Source: Hyphomicrobium sp. (GTDB lineage: Bacteria > Pseudomonadota > Alphaproteobacteria > Rhizobiales > Hyphomicrobiaceae). From it: DNA of 64,000 nucleotides. Location of the stretch: assembly GCA_002928955.1 (NCBI GenBank), contig PERT01000003.1, forward strand, positions 35,781 through 99,780, given 5' to 3'. Below the pieces are notes generated by a model. That model was not told the DNA's origin. It was given only the letters and a program-made list of their open reading frames with translations, and ran no database searches. Each line of letters begins with the position of its first letter. Position 1 is the first letter of the stretch. Shown here piece after piece: positions 45,209-53,755 of the stretch. The translations under genes and the position numbers were made by a program.

Positions 45209-47008
45209 ATGCAACAAGCGCCAACATTCCAGAATGCAAATTCGATAGACTTGAACGTCACTTACGACGCAATAGTGGTCGGATCGGGCGCCGCCGGCGG
45301 CATGGCTGCTCACGTCCTCACCGCGCACGGAATGACGGTGCTACTGCTCGAAGCAGGCAAGCATGTCGACACCACCGAAACGCTCAAGTCAACAGAATGG
45401 CCTTACGAGCATCCCCGTTTCGGGCAGATGCCGCCCGACACGTATGTGCTGAACGAGAGCGACTACAAAAAGCTCGACGCTCCCTACGCCAAAAATTTCG
45501 GCCGCTACACCAACGTCATGAACTGGCAGCAGCTTGGCGAGGGTCCTGACTACACCAAGGATCTGTTTGTCAACGAGCACGACCACCCCTACACGGGCAC
45601 CAAATTCAGCTGGGTGCGGGCGCGCGCGCTCGGTGGCAAAACGAACGTCTGGGGCCGGCTTGCACTTCGGCTTTCGGACTACGATTTCAAGGCCGCCAGC
45701 CGCGATGGCTATGGCATCGACTGGCCGATCTCCTACGCCGACGTCGCGCCCTACTACGACAAGGTTGACCGTTACCTCGGCATTTCTGGAGTGACCGAGA
45801 ACCTGCCCTGGCTGCCGGATTCGATTTATCAACGGCCCATGAAGCTCAACGACGGCGAGGTCCATGTCCGCGAGCAACTTCAGAAGTCCGGACGCGTGCT
45901 GACGCCGTTCCGGCTCGGCGTAACCACCGACGGGCTGACGCACAACAGGTATCGCCATCGCTGCCTCGGTCGCGGCGCTTGCCAGCGGAGGGTCGGGGGG
46001 TGTGATATTCACGCCGCTTTCGACAGCCCGACCGGCCTTATCTATCCCGCCTTCGATACCGGCAGGCTTGTGGTCAGGCCGAACTCGACGGTGCACGAGG
46101 TCATGCTCGACACCAGGACCGGCAAAGCGACCGGTGTGGCGTTCATCGATAGCGCAAACCGCAAGAGCTACATGGCCAAGTCCAAGGTGGTCGTGCTCGG
46201 CGCGTCCACGCTCGAATCGACACGGATCATGCTCAACTCGAAATCGCGGCTCTATCCGGAAGGAATCGCGAACTCGTCGGGCCACCTCGGCCACAATCTT
46301 TCCGAGCATGTGATGGGTCCGCGCGTTGAGGGGTTCTACAAGTCGCGAATCGGCGGCGAGCCGCGCAACGAAGACGGCCGGGCGGGAGGATTCTACATTC
46401 CGCGCTTCCAAAATCTCGACGACAAGACCAAGCGGGGCAATTTCATTCGCGGTTATGGCCTGGAAGGCGCGAGCGGCCAGGAGCTGTTCCCCGAGCAGGC
46501 GATACTGCTGCCCGGTTTCGGCAAGGACTACAAAAAGAAGGTCCGTGACCACGCGCCCGCGACTTTCTACATGTACGGCCTCGGCGAGGTGTTGCCACGC
46601 TACGAGAACCGCGTATCGCTAGACACCAAGGTCAAGGACACCTACGGCATCCCGGTGTTGCGCTTCAATTACAAGCACGGCGACAACGAGACCAAGATGT
46701 GCGCCGAGATGACTACCTCGATGCAGGAGATCTTTTCCGACAGCGGGCTTGAGATCACCAAGGTGTCGGGCGACAAGTTGACTGAAGGCTCGTCGGTTCA
46801 CGAGGTGGGCACCGCGCGCATGGGCGCCGACAAGAAGAGCAGTGTGTTGAACCCGTTCCAACAGGCCCACGACGTCAAGAACCTGTTCGTCGTCGATGGC
46901 GCGGGCTTCGTCTCATCGGGTTGCCAGAACCCGACATGGACCATTCTGGCTCTCGCCTGGCGCAGTTGCGACTACCTCGCCGAGGAACTCAAGAAGGGCA
47001 ACATCTAA
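45209..47008 (+). CDS. GMC-family oxidoreductase, large subunit of a membrane sugar/gluconate dehydrogenase type
   Basis: 599 aa; ATG preceded by GGGGAG. FAD motif VVGSGAAGGMAAHVLTAHG at residue ~20 and a C-terminal GMC site with HEVGTARMG and NPTWTILALAWR. This resembles flavoprotein subunits of gluconate 2-dehydrogenase, fructose dehydrogenase and FAD-glucose dehydrogenase. A Cys-rich segment RHRCLGRGACQRRVGGCD at about residue 250 lies where FAD-glucose dehydrogenases bind a 3Fe-4S cluster; cluster binding is an inference. Its stop overlaps the start of a Tat-exported small subunit (TAATG), which would carry both subunits to the periplasm. No cytochrome c subunit follows, so the electron acceptor is unclear. 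Confidence 0.9.
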   Translation: MQQAPTFQNANSIDLNVTYDAIVVGSGAAGGMAAHVLTAHGMTVLLLEAGKHVDTTETLKSTEWPYEHPRFGQMPPDTYVLNESDYKKLDAPYAKNFGRYTNVMNWQQLGEGPDYTKDLFVNEHDHPYTGTKFSWVRARALGGKTNVWGRLALRLSDYDFKAASRDGYGIDWPISYADVAPYYDKVDRYLGISGVTENLPWLPDSIYQRPMKLNDGEVHVREQLQKSGRVLTPFRLGVTTDGLTHNRYRHRCLGRGACQRRVGGCDIHAAFDSPTGLIYPAFDTGRLVVRPNSTVHEVMLDTRTGKATGVAFIDSANRKSYMAKSKVVVLGASTLESTRIMLNSKSRLYPEGIANSSGHLGHNLSEHVMGPRVEGFYKSRIGGEPRNEDGRAGGFYIPRFQNLDDKTKRGNFIRGYGLEGASGQELFPEQAILLPGFGKDYKKKVRDHAPATFYMYGLGEVLPRYENRVSLDTKVKDTYGIPVLRFNYKHGDNETKMCAEMTTSMQEIFSDSGLEITKVSGDKLTEGSSVHEVGTARMGADKKSSVLNPFQQAHDVKNLFVVDGAGFVSSGCQNPTWTILALAWRSCDYLAEELKKGNI

Positions 47009-47592
47009 TGAGCGGGCCCAACCTTTTCGACCGCCGCAGCCTCGTTATTGCGGCCCTTACCGCCGGCGCTGGCTTAGCTGTCGGGCCCGCAGCATTTGCG
47101 CAAGTGAAGAAGACCGTCGCCAGGCAGGCGTCAGGCGGGCCAACGCCGGGTTCCGGGCGCAAGTTCTTTACAACGAAGGAATTCGCCATCCTGGACGAAA
47201 TCTCTGAGATGATCATCCCGGCGGACGGTGTCTCGGGCGGCGCGAGGGCGACCAAGGTTCCGGAGTTTCTCGATCAGAGCATCGGCGAGAGCGTCGACCT
47301 CGCCTGGCGACAAAGCTGGCGCGACGATCTGGCGGAGATCGACCGGCTTTCGATTGACATGTTCGGCCGCCCGTTCGTCAAGGCCAGCTATGAACAGCGC
47401 ACGCGGCTCCTTGGAAGCATATCGGGCAACGAAAAGGCACCGTCGGCGGCCGGCGAATACGCCTTCGGTACGATCAAGTGGTCGGTCGCCAACGTGTACT
47501 ATCGCACCCGCGTAGGCATTCATGACGATCTTCGCTATCAGGGGAACGTTGCGCAGGCCGAGTTCGCGGGCACCGACGTTGGCAGCCGCTGA
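47008..47592 (+). CDS. Small subunit of the GMC dehydrogenase (gluconate 2-dehydrogenase subunit 3 type), Tat signal
   Basis: 194 aa from the ATG at 47008, which overlaps the stop of the large subunit gene by one base. It begins with a twin-arginine signal (FDRRSLVIAALTAGAGLAVG). The mature part has the typical start of the family, FTTKEFAILDEISEMIIPADG, and a C-terminal WSVANVYYRTRVGIHDDLRY. The small subunit is thought to escort the folded flavoprotein across the inner membrane through the Tat pathway. A longer frame starting at 46921 overlaps the large subunit and is not needed. Confidence 0.9.
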   Translation: MSGPNLFDRRSLVIAALTAGAGLAVGPAAFAQVKKTVARQASGGPTPGSGRKFFTTKEFAILDEISEMIIPADGVSGGARATKVPEFLDQSIGESVDLAWRQSWRDDLAEIDRLSIDMFGRPFVKASYEQRTRLLGSISGNEKAPSAAGEYAFGTIKWSVANVYYRTRVGIHDDLRYQGNVAQAEFAGTDVGSR

Positions 47593-47613
47593 ACGAGTGG
47601 CAGGTCACGTCAC

Positions 47614-47650
47614 CCTCGTGTTCCGGTTCCGAACTTTGCTTCCCGTCGCA
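47614..47650 (+). repeat. 37-base dispersed repeat, copy A
   Basis: It begins CCTCGTGTTCCGGTTCCG and ends TGCTTCCCGTCGCA. It matches 63717-63753 at 33 of 37 positions by eye, the four differences being clustered in the middle. It lies in the gap between the dehydrogenase small subunit and the GH114-like gene. CTCGTGT at its left end recurs inverted (ACACGAG) at 47685-47691. Confidence 0.6.
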
Positions 47651-47710
47651 GCACGGTTCAGAGCAGATATCGGATGCCCAAGCGACACGAGACATGAGAG
47701 TAGACGCGTC

Positions 47711-48721
47711 ATGAATCGGCTCGGCGCCTTAATTCTCTCCGTGTTGGTCTTTGCAGCGCTGGCTATCGTTAGCTCGGCGCTCGCACAGCGTGGGAAGTCT
47801 GACGCTCCCGACAAGCGACCCGTGCGCGAAATCCTGAAGGCGGCAAAGTCGTGGGGCTACCAGCTGCAGAACATCTCGGCGGCCAAGCTCGACGCCACTT
47901 CGTTCGACGTACTGATTGTCGATGCAGGCATGGGTATCGGGGACAACGCGGGTCTGAAGGGCGAGGAGATCAAGCGTCTGAAAACAAAACCCGATGGAAG
48001 CCGCCGGCTGGTCATTGCCTATGTCAATATCGGCGAGGCCGAGGACTATCGCTACTATTGGCAAGCGTCCTGGGCCAAGGCGCCGCCGCCCTGGATGGGC
48101 TCGCCGAACTGCCGCTGGAAGGGAGACCATCGCGTCCGGCATTGGGCACAGGATTGGCAGGCGATCGTCTACGGTTCGCGCCGCTCGTATCTCGGCCGCC
48201 TGATCGATCTCGGATACGACGGCGCGTGGCTCGACAGGGTCGACATTTTCTACTACTGGCGCGGCGAGCGGTGGCAAGCGGCCGACGATATGGTGCGGTT
48301 CGTAACCGACCTGTCGGTGTGGGCCAAGAAACTCAATCCTCAGTTTTTGATCGTGCCGCAGAACGGTGAGGAGTTACTTTCGGATGCGCGCTATCGGGCC
48401 GCGATCGATGGTATGGGCAAGGAAGACATGCTCTTTGGCGATCGCGGCAACGATGTGCGCAACGCGGTTCCACGCATCGAACGCGCGCGGCGAAATTTTG
48501 AGCCAGCGCGCGGGGATCAATTGCCGGTACTCGCGGTGGAGTACGCCCGCCGGAGGGAGAACATTGCGGCGGCAAAATGGGAATTGAACGCGCTTGGCTT
48601 CGTTCCCTATTCCGGTCCGCGGTCGCTCGCCTACATCGGCCAGGAGGGCCCGCGCCACAACGAGGACGGCGATACCGAGGCGACCGTCTCCGATCAGGGC
48701 GACGACGGGAGTTGCGGGTGA
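47711..48721 (+). CDS. Exported GH114-like (endo-alpha-1,4-polygalactosaminidase-type) protein
   Basis: 336 aa from the ATG at 47711, directly followed by a signal peptide (LILSVLVFAALAIVSSALA); the frame extends to 47522 across an intergenic repeat and is not supported there. TIM-barrel features of the GH114/TM1410 group: KSWGYQLQNISAAKL, FDVLIVDAGM, VIAYVNIGEAEDYRYYW with a candidate acidic residue, YDGAWLDRVDIFYYW, and LPVLAVEYA. Relatives degrade GalNAc-containing exopolysaccharides. It may act on the cell's own matrix, consistent with the envelope theme of the region, but no direct link is seen. Ten bases before prmB. Confidence 0.82.
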   Translation: MNRLGALILSVLVFAALAIVSSALAQRGKSDAPDKRPVREILKAAKSWGYQLQNISAAKLDATSFDVLIVDAGMGIGDNAGLKGEEIKRLKTKPDGSRRLVIAYVNIGEAEDYRYYWQASWAKAPPPWMGSPNCRWKGDHRVRHWAQDWQAIVYGSRRSYLGRLIDLGYDGAWLDRVDIFYYWRGERWQAADDMVRFVTDLSVWAKKLNPQFLIVPQNGEELLSDARYRAAIDGMGKEDMLFGDRGNDVRNAVPRIERARRNFEPARGDQLPVLAVEYARRRENIAAAKWELNALGFVPYSGPRSLAYIGQEGPRHNEDGDTEATVSDQGDDGSCG

Positions 48722-48731
48722 GGACATGACC

Positions 48732-49736
48732 ATGGCAAAGCCGACCCATCGACCCACTTCCGCAGCCGGTTTTTTTGCGGTCGAATCGGCGATCGACGAT
48801 CTCGTTACCGTGCGCGACTGGTTGCGGTTTGGTGTCAGCCGGTTCGAGGCTGCGGGCCTCGTCTACGGCCACGGTACCAGAAGTGCGCTCGACGAGTCGG
48901 CATTCCTCATACTGGCGACCTTGAATCTGCCCATCGACCGGCTCGATCCATGGCTCGAAGCCCGATTGTTGCGCGACGAGAGGATGCGCATTTTTGACGT
49001 GTTCGAGAAACGCGTCTTGACCCGCAAGCCCGCCGCCTATCTCATCGGAGCGGCCTGGATCCAGGAGTATCGCTTCGCGATCGACGAGCGGGTGATCGTG
49101 CCGCGGTCATTCATTGGCGAATTGATACTGTGCGACGGGCTGCTGGCGGTGATTGCCGAACCTGACGCCATCCGACGGGTGGCCGACATCTGCACAGGGT
49201 CGGGCTGCCTTGGTATTTTGGCAGCACTTGCCTACCCCGGCGCGGAAGTCGATGCCGTCGACATTTCGTCCGACGCGCTCGATGTGGCGGCCCGAAACGT
49301 CGTTGATTATCGCCTCGAGCACCGGGTGCAACTGGTCCGTTCCGATCTATTCTCGGAATTGGCCGGCCGTCGATACGACCTTGTCATCTCGAACCCGCCC
49401 TACGTTCGGACTGCCGCGGTTGCGGCTTTTCCTCCGGAGTACCAGGCCGAGCCGACGCTGGCACATCTTGGCGGCGACGACGGATTAGATGTCGTGCGCC
49501 GCATTCTTGCGGACGTGCCACACTATTTGACGGCTAACGGGGTGCTGGTCATGGAGGTCGGACAAGAGCGTGCGACGCTGGAAGCTGCTTTCCCGGATTT
49601 GCCGTTTTTGTGGCTCGACACTGCCGAGAGCAACGGCGAGGTGTTCGCGCTCACCGCATCAGATATCGCCCCGAAGCCCGCTATTCAGCGCAAGTCTCGC
49701 TCAACGCCGCGAAACAGGGCCGCACGGGGCACTTGA
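48732..49736 (+). CDS. prmB: Ribosomal protein L3 N5-glutamine methyltransferase PrmB-like
   Basis: 334 aa. ATG at 48732 has GAGG at a good distance; an ATG at 48726 is too close to it. An N-terminal helical domain (ESAIDDLVTVRDWLRFGVSR) precedes the SAM-binding fold with DICTGSGCLGILAALAYPGA and the substrate motif VISNPPYV. The segment LGGDDGLDVVRRIL is typical of PrmB/PrmC. The N-terminal domain and residues around LIGAAWIQEYRFAIDERVIVPRS favour PrmB over PrmC. Modifies a Gln side chain of L3 (or release factor in PrmC). Follows the GH114-like gene by ten bases but the two are functionally unrelated. Confidence 0.88.
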   Translation: MAKPTHRPTSAAGFFAVESAIDDLVTVRDWLRFGVSRFEAAGLVYGHGTRSALDESAFLILATLNLPIDRLDPWLEARLLRDERMRIFDVFEKRVLTRKPAAYLIGAAWIQEYRFAIDERVIVPRSFIGELILCDGLLAVIAEPDAIRRVADICTGSGCLGILAALAYPGAEVDAVDISSDALDVAARNVVDYRLEHRVQLVRSDLFSELAGRRYDLVISNPPYVRTAAVAAFPPEYQAEPTLAHLGGDDGLDVVRRILADVPHYLTANGVLVMEVGQERATLEAAFPDLPFLWLDTAESNGEVFALTASDIAPKPAIQRKSRSTPRNRAARGT

Positions 49737-50037
49737 GCGAAGGGCCTGCCGCTTCCGCCAGAATGCGAAAGCGAGGATCGGTAAACCTCCGGGTAACAGT
49801 AGAGCGGCGGCGATTGCAAAAAACGTTTTCATTGGACACCCGACTTCAACTACAAGTCTAGTCAATCTCAGAATCCTACCTGAGTGATCCTGAGATCCGC
49901 TTCAAACCGCCGCATGAATGCCGGGCAATGACTCAATGCTTTGTTAACGTGTTTGTTCGTGCAACGTGGCGGAGTTGGCCTGCTCGATACAGGCGACAAG
50001 GCCATCAGAGTGTGCCGCCAGCGGCAGGAGGGTCGCG
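49737..50037. other. Intergenic region after prmB
   Basis: 301 bases. Short frames overlap here without start signals. Slightly AT-rich around 49815-49880. No terminator-like hairpin or repeat was found. Confidence 0.35.
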
Positions 50038-50316
50038 GTGTCGAGACGCGGAGTGGGAGCAACGGTCTCGATGATGGCGCTGCTGGCCTTCGGCGTCGTT
50101 ACAATGGTCGGCTGGTCCTATCGTTCGGCGACCGCATCTACGGACGCTCGGCACGGCGCGCTTCACATCCATTGCCCGCCCGGCAGTCACGGTCAGCCAC
50201 GCTATACGATGTTCGGCAAAGCGCTCGGGTACAAACCCCAGAATGAGGTCAGCTCGAGGGGGAGCCCGCGTGCAGTTCAGGACCGCAGTCTGACTGGATC
50301 GCGCAGGAGCCGGTGA
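50038..50316 (+). CDS. Small putative membrane or exported protein
   Basis: 92 aa if started at the GTG at 50038, which has GGAGG six bases upstream. Residues 8-28 are hydrophobic (GATVSMMALLAFGVVTMVGW) and preceded by basic residues, a good signal peptide or anchor. The remainder is short, polar and contains one Cys (HIHCPPGSHGQPRY). I do not recognise it. It is isolated between prmB and ppc, which converge on it. The start signal and hydrophobic segment support it, but it could be chance. Confidence 0.4.
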   Translation: MSRRGVGATVSMMALLAFGVVTMVGWSYRSATASTDARHGALHIHCPPGSHGQPRYTMFGKALGYKPQNEVSSRGSPRAVQDRSLTGSRRSR

Positions 50317-50520
50317 GCGTACCGTGGACCGTCGTTCGCATCGTATCGCGCTCTCATTGGCCCGTCGGCCCGGGTTCTGCTGCTGCTGCCTGTGTCTCCG
50401 TCACTCCGATGCGCGGCGTCTGCAACGTGTGCTCAAGATCGTGAGGCGCGAAACCGGCCGAGCGCATGCCACCCGTGATCGCCAATGACACCGCCCAGAC
50501 ACTGCGCTCTTAACGCCTGA

Positions 50521-53391
50521 TCAGCCGAACGCGCCGAAGTGATGGGAAATGCCAGTTCCGATCTCACGGATTGACTCGTAGGCCTGTTCCATAGGTTCCA
50601 GGATCTCAGTCTCGAGGCGGCCGTAGTCGTCGATGCCGTGCGGCCGGTACGTCGCCTTTTCGTCGTAGGCTGCGTTGTCGAGCGCCGCGGACACGCGATG
50701 CGGGAATGCCTGCCGCATGAAGCCGACCACTTCCGGAACTTCGAGCGCAAGTGCGTAGCCGACGAGTTGCTTGTAGGAAAGATCGTTCTGAGGCGCAAAG
50801 CGCGGCAATTGGGCGGCAAGAATAAACACGCGCATGATCAGTGCAAGCCGGATCGCCTGGAGAACATCGAGTTCGAGCCGGTCGTTGTCAGGGATCTTGC
50901 CGGCTTCGACGCCGATGTCTTCGAGCATCTGATGCAGGTCGATGGCGTCCAACCGCAGATGATGCACAAGGTGATTGATCGCCCCGCAGCGCGTATCTGA
51001 CAACAGGTGTGTCGACAGCGTGCGAAAAGCTGCATCCAGGTGCGGCTCGCGCCCCCACGAGGCCCGCGAGGCCCAGAAGCCGGCATCGAACACGGTTGCA
51101 TTCGCACCCATGGCATTGAGGCTCGACAGTTGCTTGCCGCGTGCGATCATTTCTATGATGGATTGCAACCGCGGTGACTGCTTGGCAAGGCTGACGAAGC
51201 GATCGCGCTCCGAGCCCACGCCGGCTGATAGTCCTGCGACCACGTTGGCGATGTAACCGAATTGCTGCAGGATCGCGTTGTTGGGAATTGCGCGCATCCG
51301 CGAGGGATCGCCGCGATCAGCCGCCGTCGTCCCGTCCATCTGCCGCTTTACGGCGCGGCTGCCGGTTCGGAAGAGCAGGCTCGGACCGTAAGCCCCAAGT
51401 ACCGCTCGATAGCCCGGATGCGCAAACAGGTTCTGCTGGTAGGACTTGAGCCGAAGCAGGAAATCGAGACTGAGGTTGTTGTCATCATAGAACGGATCCT
51501 CAGCCTCGACTGGCGGCTTGCCGTCCATAATGACGGTCGCCAAAGCCCGTGTCGCCATGGCTTTATTGGCAAAGAACATGAATCCATCGCCGCCCTGGAA
51601 GCTGGTCTCGTGCTTCAGGTCGACGCCGTACGTTGCAAAGCGACGTCGCGCCTCGTCGGAAAATACATAGCGAAGCCGCTGGTGGAGATCTCCAGGATGA
51701 GCGCCGCGACCCATCGATTCACCGTGCGTGGAGAAGATCAAGAGCTCGACGCCGTCCAGACCTGAGCGCTCCATAAGATCGGCAAGGCCGTTGTAGAGCC
51801 GCTCGATCGACAGCGTCGCTGGAATTTGCCCGATGAACCGGCCGGCGTCCGAGAAACCAGTCTGGATGCTGAGCCGCCCGCGACCTTGAACGTAGTCGCG
51901 ATAGGCTTCCTCTTCCAGCAGCCGCTCGACAAAGCGAGCGCCCGTATCGAGCGCGGCCGGTGTCTCGAACAATGGCGAGATGTCGACGATTTTCTCGACG
52001 CCGAAAAGCTTGGCGAAGAAGATCGCGATGAGCACGGTTGCCGGGCTCTCGCACTCGGCGATGAGGAAGCGGATTGGCGCATCACGGTCGATGTGCTTCT
52101 GGATCTGGGCCACCAGCGCCAGTTGCCGGATCGCGGTCGCCGTCTCGAGCTCCAGGGAGCCGAAGTTGACGCTTTCCGGCTTCACGTCTTTGATCATGTC
52201 GACGATGCGCTGCATCGCCTGACGCTCGGTCAAATCGCGCGTCCATGGTTCGTGAACGAAAGCGCGGAACGAGTTGTTGAGCTGAGCGGCATTGATTCGC
52301 AGGTGAATATGCGATGTTCCGAGCCCCGTCGTCTCTATCAGCCCGGCGAGTGCGGCGACACCGCGCTTCATCTGCGGGCTCTCAACGGCGTCGATAAGCT
52401 GATCGAGCAGAGCGGTCAAAGGTTCCGTGGATACGATGTTGTAGCTGTCCGCCCGGGTGATCACGTTGGCCGCGCGCGACAGCGATCCCCCGCCAACGCC
52501 GATGTTTGCCAGTGCGCGGATCTGCTCGTCGACAGCCGCCAGGGCCAGGTCGAGCTTGCCGGTGATCTGGCGGAACAGTCTGGTGGTGCTATCGCTGTCG
52601 CCTAACCGATCGCGAATGATCAGGAACCGCTCACGCATCTCGATCAAGGCCGCACGCTTTTCCTGCAGGCGGATCAGGAACGAGTGATGCCATTTGATAT
52701 CGGTGCGGCCGTCGAGGTCATATCCGACCCAGCAGGCCAGCGTTGCGAGCCTGGGGCGCACTTTGTAAGCGGCGGCGCCAAACTTCTGTGCCGATACGCT
52801 GAGGAAGGTGTTCAATAGCTCAAGATAGGAATTGCGCAGATTTTGCAACGTGTCTTGGGCGCGCCCGTGTTCATAAGCAAGATCAACCACCTCGTCGGGC
52901 CGGTGCGGATGACCGATTTGAGCCTGCTCTGCGGTCTCCCCCGACACGGCGATCTCGACCATCCGCCGCGATAAGGCATCGGAAAGTCCAAAAGTCGGGT
53001 GCGCGGTGAGAACGATGCCCGTCCGAGCGCGCAGCCAGCGCGCACGGAGTGCCTCCAGTCCATGTTCAATGTTGTCGCCTTGAGGCAGCGATGCCTCGAC
53101 GAACTCGGTGAATTCCTTTTGCGTCGTGCCTGGATCGATGAAGCCGATGCGTTCCTTCAATCGAAGCGCCCGCCTCGCAGCCGCCCGGTCCATAAGGCGC
53201 CCTGCCAGCGCCTTCAGATCGGCGAAACCGACCGTTCCATTTTCGAGCCGGCGCGATAGGTCGAAGGCGACGTTCAGGATCGGATTGAGCTGCGGCTCGT
53301 CCGGAATGCGCGCTCGCAATGCGCGCAGTTCGTCGCGCAGGCGAAACTCGTCCAAACCAGCGGATGTCGATTTCGCCGTGGGCGTCTGCAT
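50521..53391 (-). CDS. ppc: Phosphoenolpyruvate carboxylase, methylotroph (serine cycle) type
   Basis: 956 aa from the ATG at 53391 (GGAG upstream); frame continues to 53445. The catalytic His region reads VLTAHPTFGLSDALSRR. The second active-site region reads IFSTHGESMGRGAHPGD, not the FHGRGGSVGRGGGP of common PEP carboxylases, and the usual C-terminal NTG end is replaced by SHHFGAFG. So it is a divergent branch, like the enzyme of serine-cycle methylotrophs, where PEP carboxylase fixes CO2 to make oxaloacetate. It is the last gene of the sga-mcl-mtkA-mtkB-ppc series, separated from mtkB by 364 bases that may hold a second promoter. Confidence 0.92.
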   Translation of the reverse strand: MQTPTAKSTSAGLDEFRLRDELRALRARIPDEPQLNPILNVAFDLSRRLENGTVGFADLKALAGRLMDRAAARRALRLKERIGFIDPGTTQKEFTEFVEASLPQGDNIEHGLEALRARWLRARTGIVLTAHPTFGLSDALSRRMVEIAVSGETAEQAQIGHPHRPDEVVDLAYEHGRAQDTLQNLRNSYLELLNTFLSVSAQKFGAAAYKVRPRLATLACWVGYDLDGRTDIKWHHSFLIRLQEKRAALIEMRERFLIIRDRLGDSDSTTRLFRQITGKLDLALAAVDEQIRALANIGVGGGSLSRAANVITRADSYNIVSTEPLTALLDQLIDAVESPQMKRGVAALAGLIETTGLGTSHIHLRINAAQLNNSFRAFVHEPWTRDLTERQAMQRIVDMIKDVKPESVNFGSLELETATAIRQLALVAQIQKHIDRDAPIRFLIAECESPATVLIAIFFAKLFGVEKIVDISPLFETPAALDTGARFVERLLEEEAYRDYVQGRGRLSIQTGFSDAGRFIGQIPATLSIERLYNGLADLMERSGLDGVELLIFSTHGESMGRGAHPGDLHQRLRYVFSDEARRRFATYGVDLKHETSFQGGDGFMFFANKAMATRALATVIMDGKPPVEAEDPFYDDNNLSLDFLLRLKSYQQNLFAHPGYRAVLGAYGPSLLFRTGSRAVKRQMDGTTAADRGDPSRMRAIPNNAILQQFGYIANVVAGLSAGVGSERDRFVSLAKQSPRLQSIIEMIARGKQLSSLNAMGANATVFDAGFWASRASWGREPHLDAAFRTLSTHLLSDTRCGAINHLVHHLRLDAIDLHQMLEDIGVEAGKIPDNDRLELDVLQAIRLALIMRVFILAAQLPRFAPQNDLSYKQLVGYALALEVPEVVGFMRQAFPHRVSAALDNAAYDEKATYRPHGIDDYGRLETEILEPMEQAYESIREIGTGISHHFGAFG

Positions 53392-53755
53392 CGTTTCACT
53401 CCAAGCCTGCGTTCGGGTCCGTCTCGGCGGGACTTTCGCCAGCAACGTTTACGGTCTCGTCAAGCGCGTCCGACGTTGGCCCCCACTCGCGGTCGGTCAC
53501 GTTGTCAAACATCGGTTGCACGACACTCGAAGTATTGTGCCGTTCGTGTTCCTCGTGGCCCAGACATGTGCGCCGAACGTTGCTGCGACGGGAAGAAAAT
53601 GTCGGAAACCATTAGGAATACGCGGCCGCAAGGGCGCACCCGACTCTCAGAGGATTGGGTTAGATTGCAGGGGCTTGTCTCCGCGAATTGGAAAAATACC
53701 AGCCCCTGTGTCGTGTGCCAGTCCACTCGGCAACGTTCGGGTGCGGCGTGATTGG
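53392..53755. other. Intergenic region between mtkB and ppc
   Basis: 364 bases inside the leftward serine cycle series, the largest gap within it. No gene with a start signal. The gap may hold a separate ppc promoter or a processing site; I found no hairpin terminator. Confidence 0.4.

Noticed and set aside
47522..47710. Upstream extension of the GH114-like gene
   Set aside because: It overlaps the small dehydrogenase subunit and repeat copy A; the ATG at 47711 is followed directly by a signal peptide.
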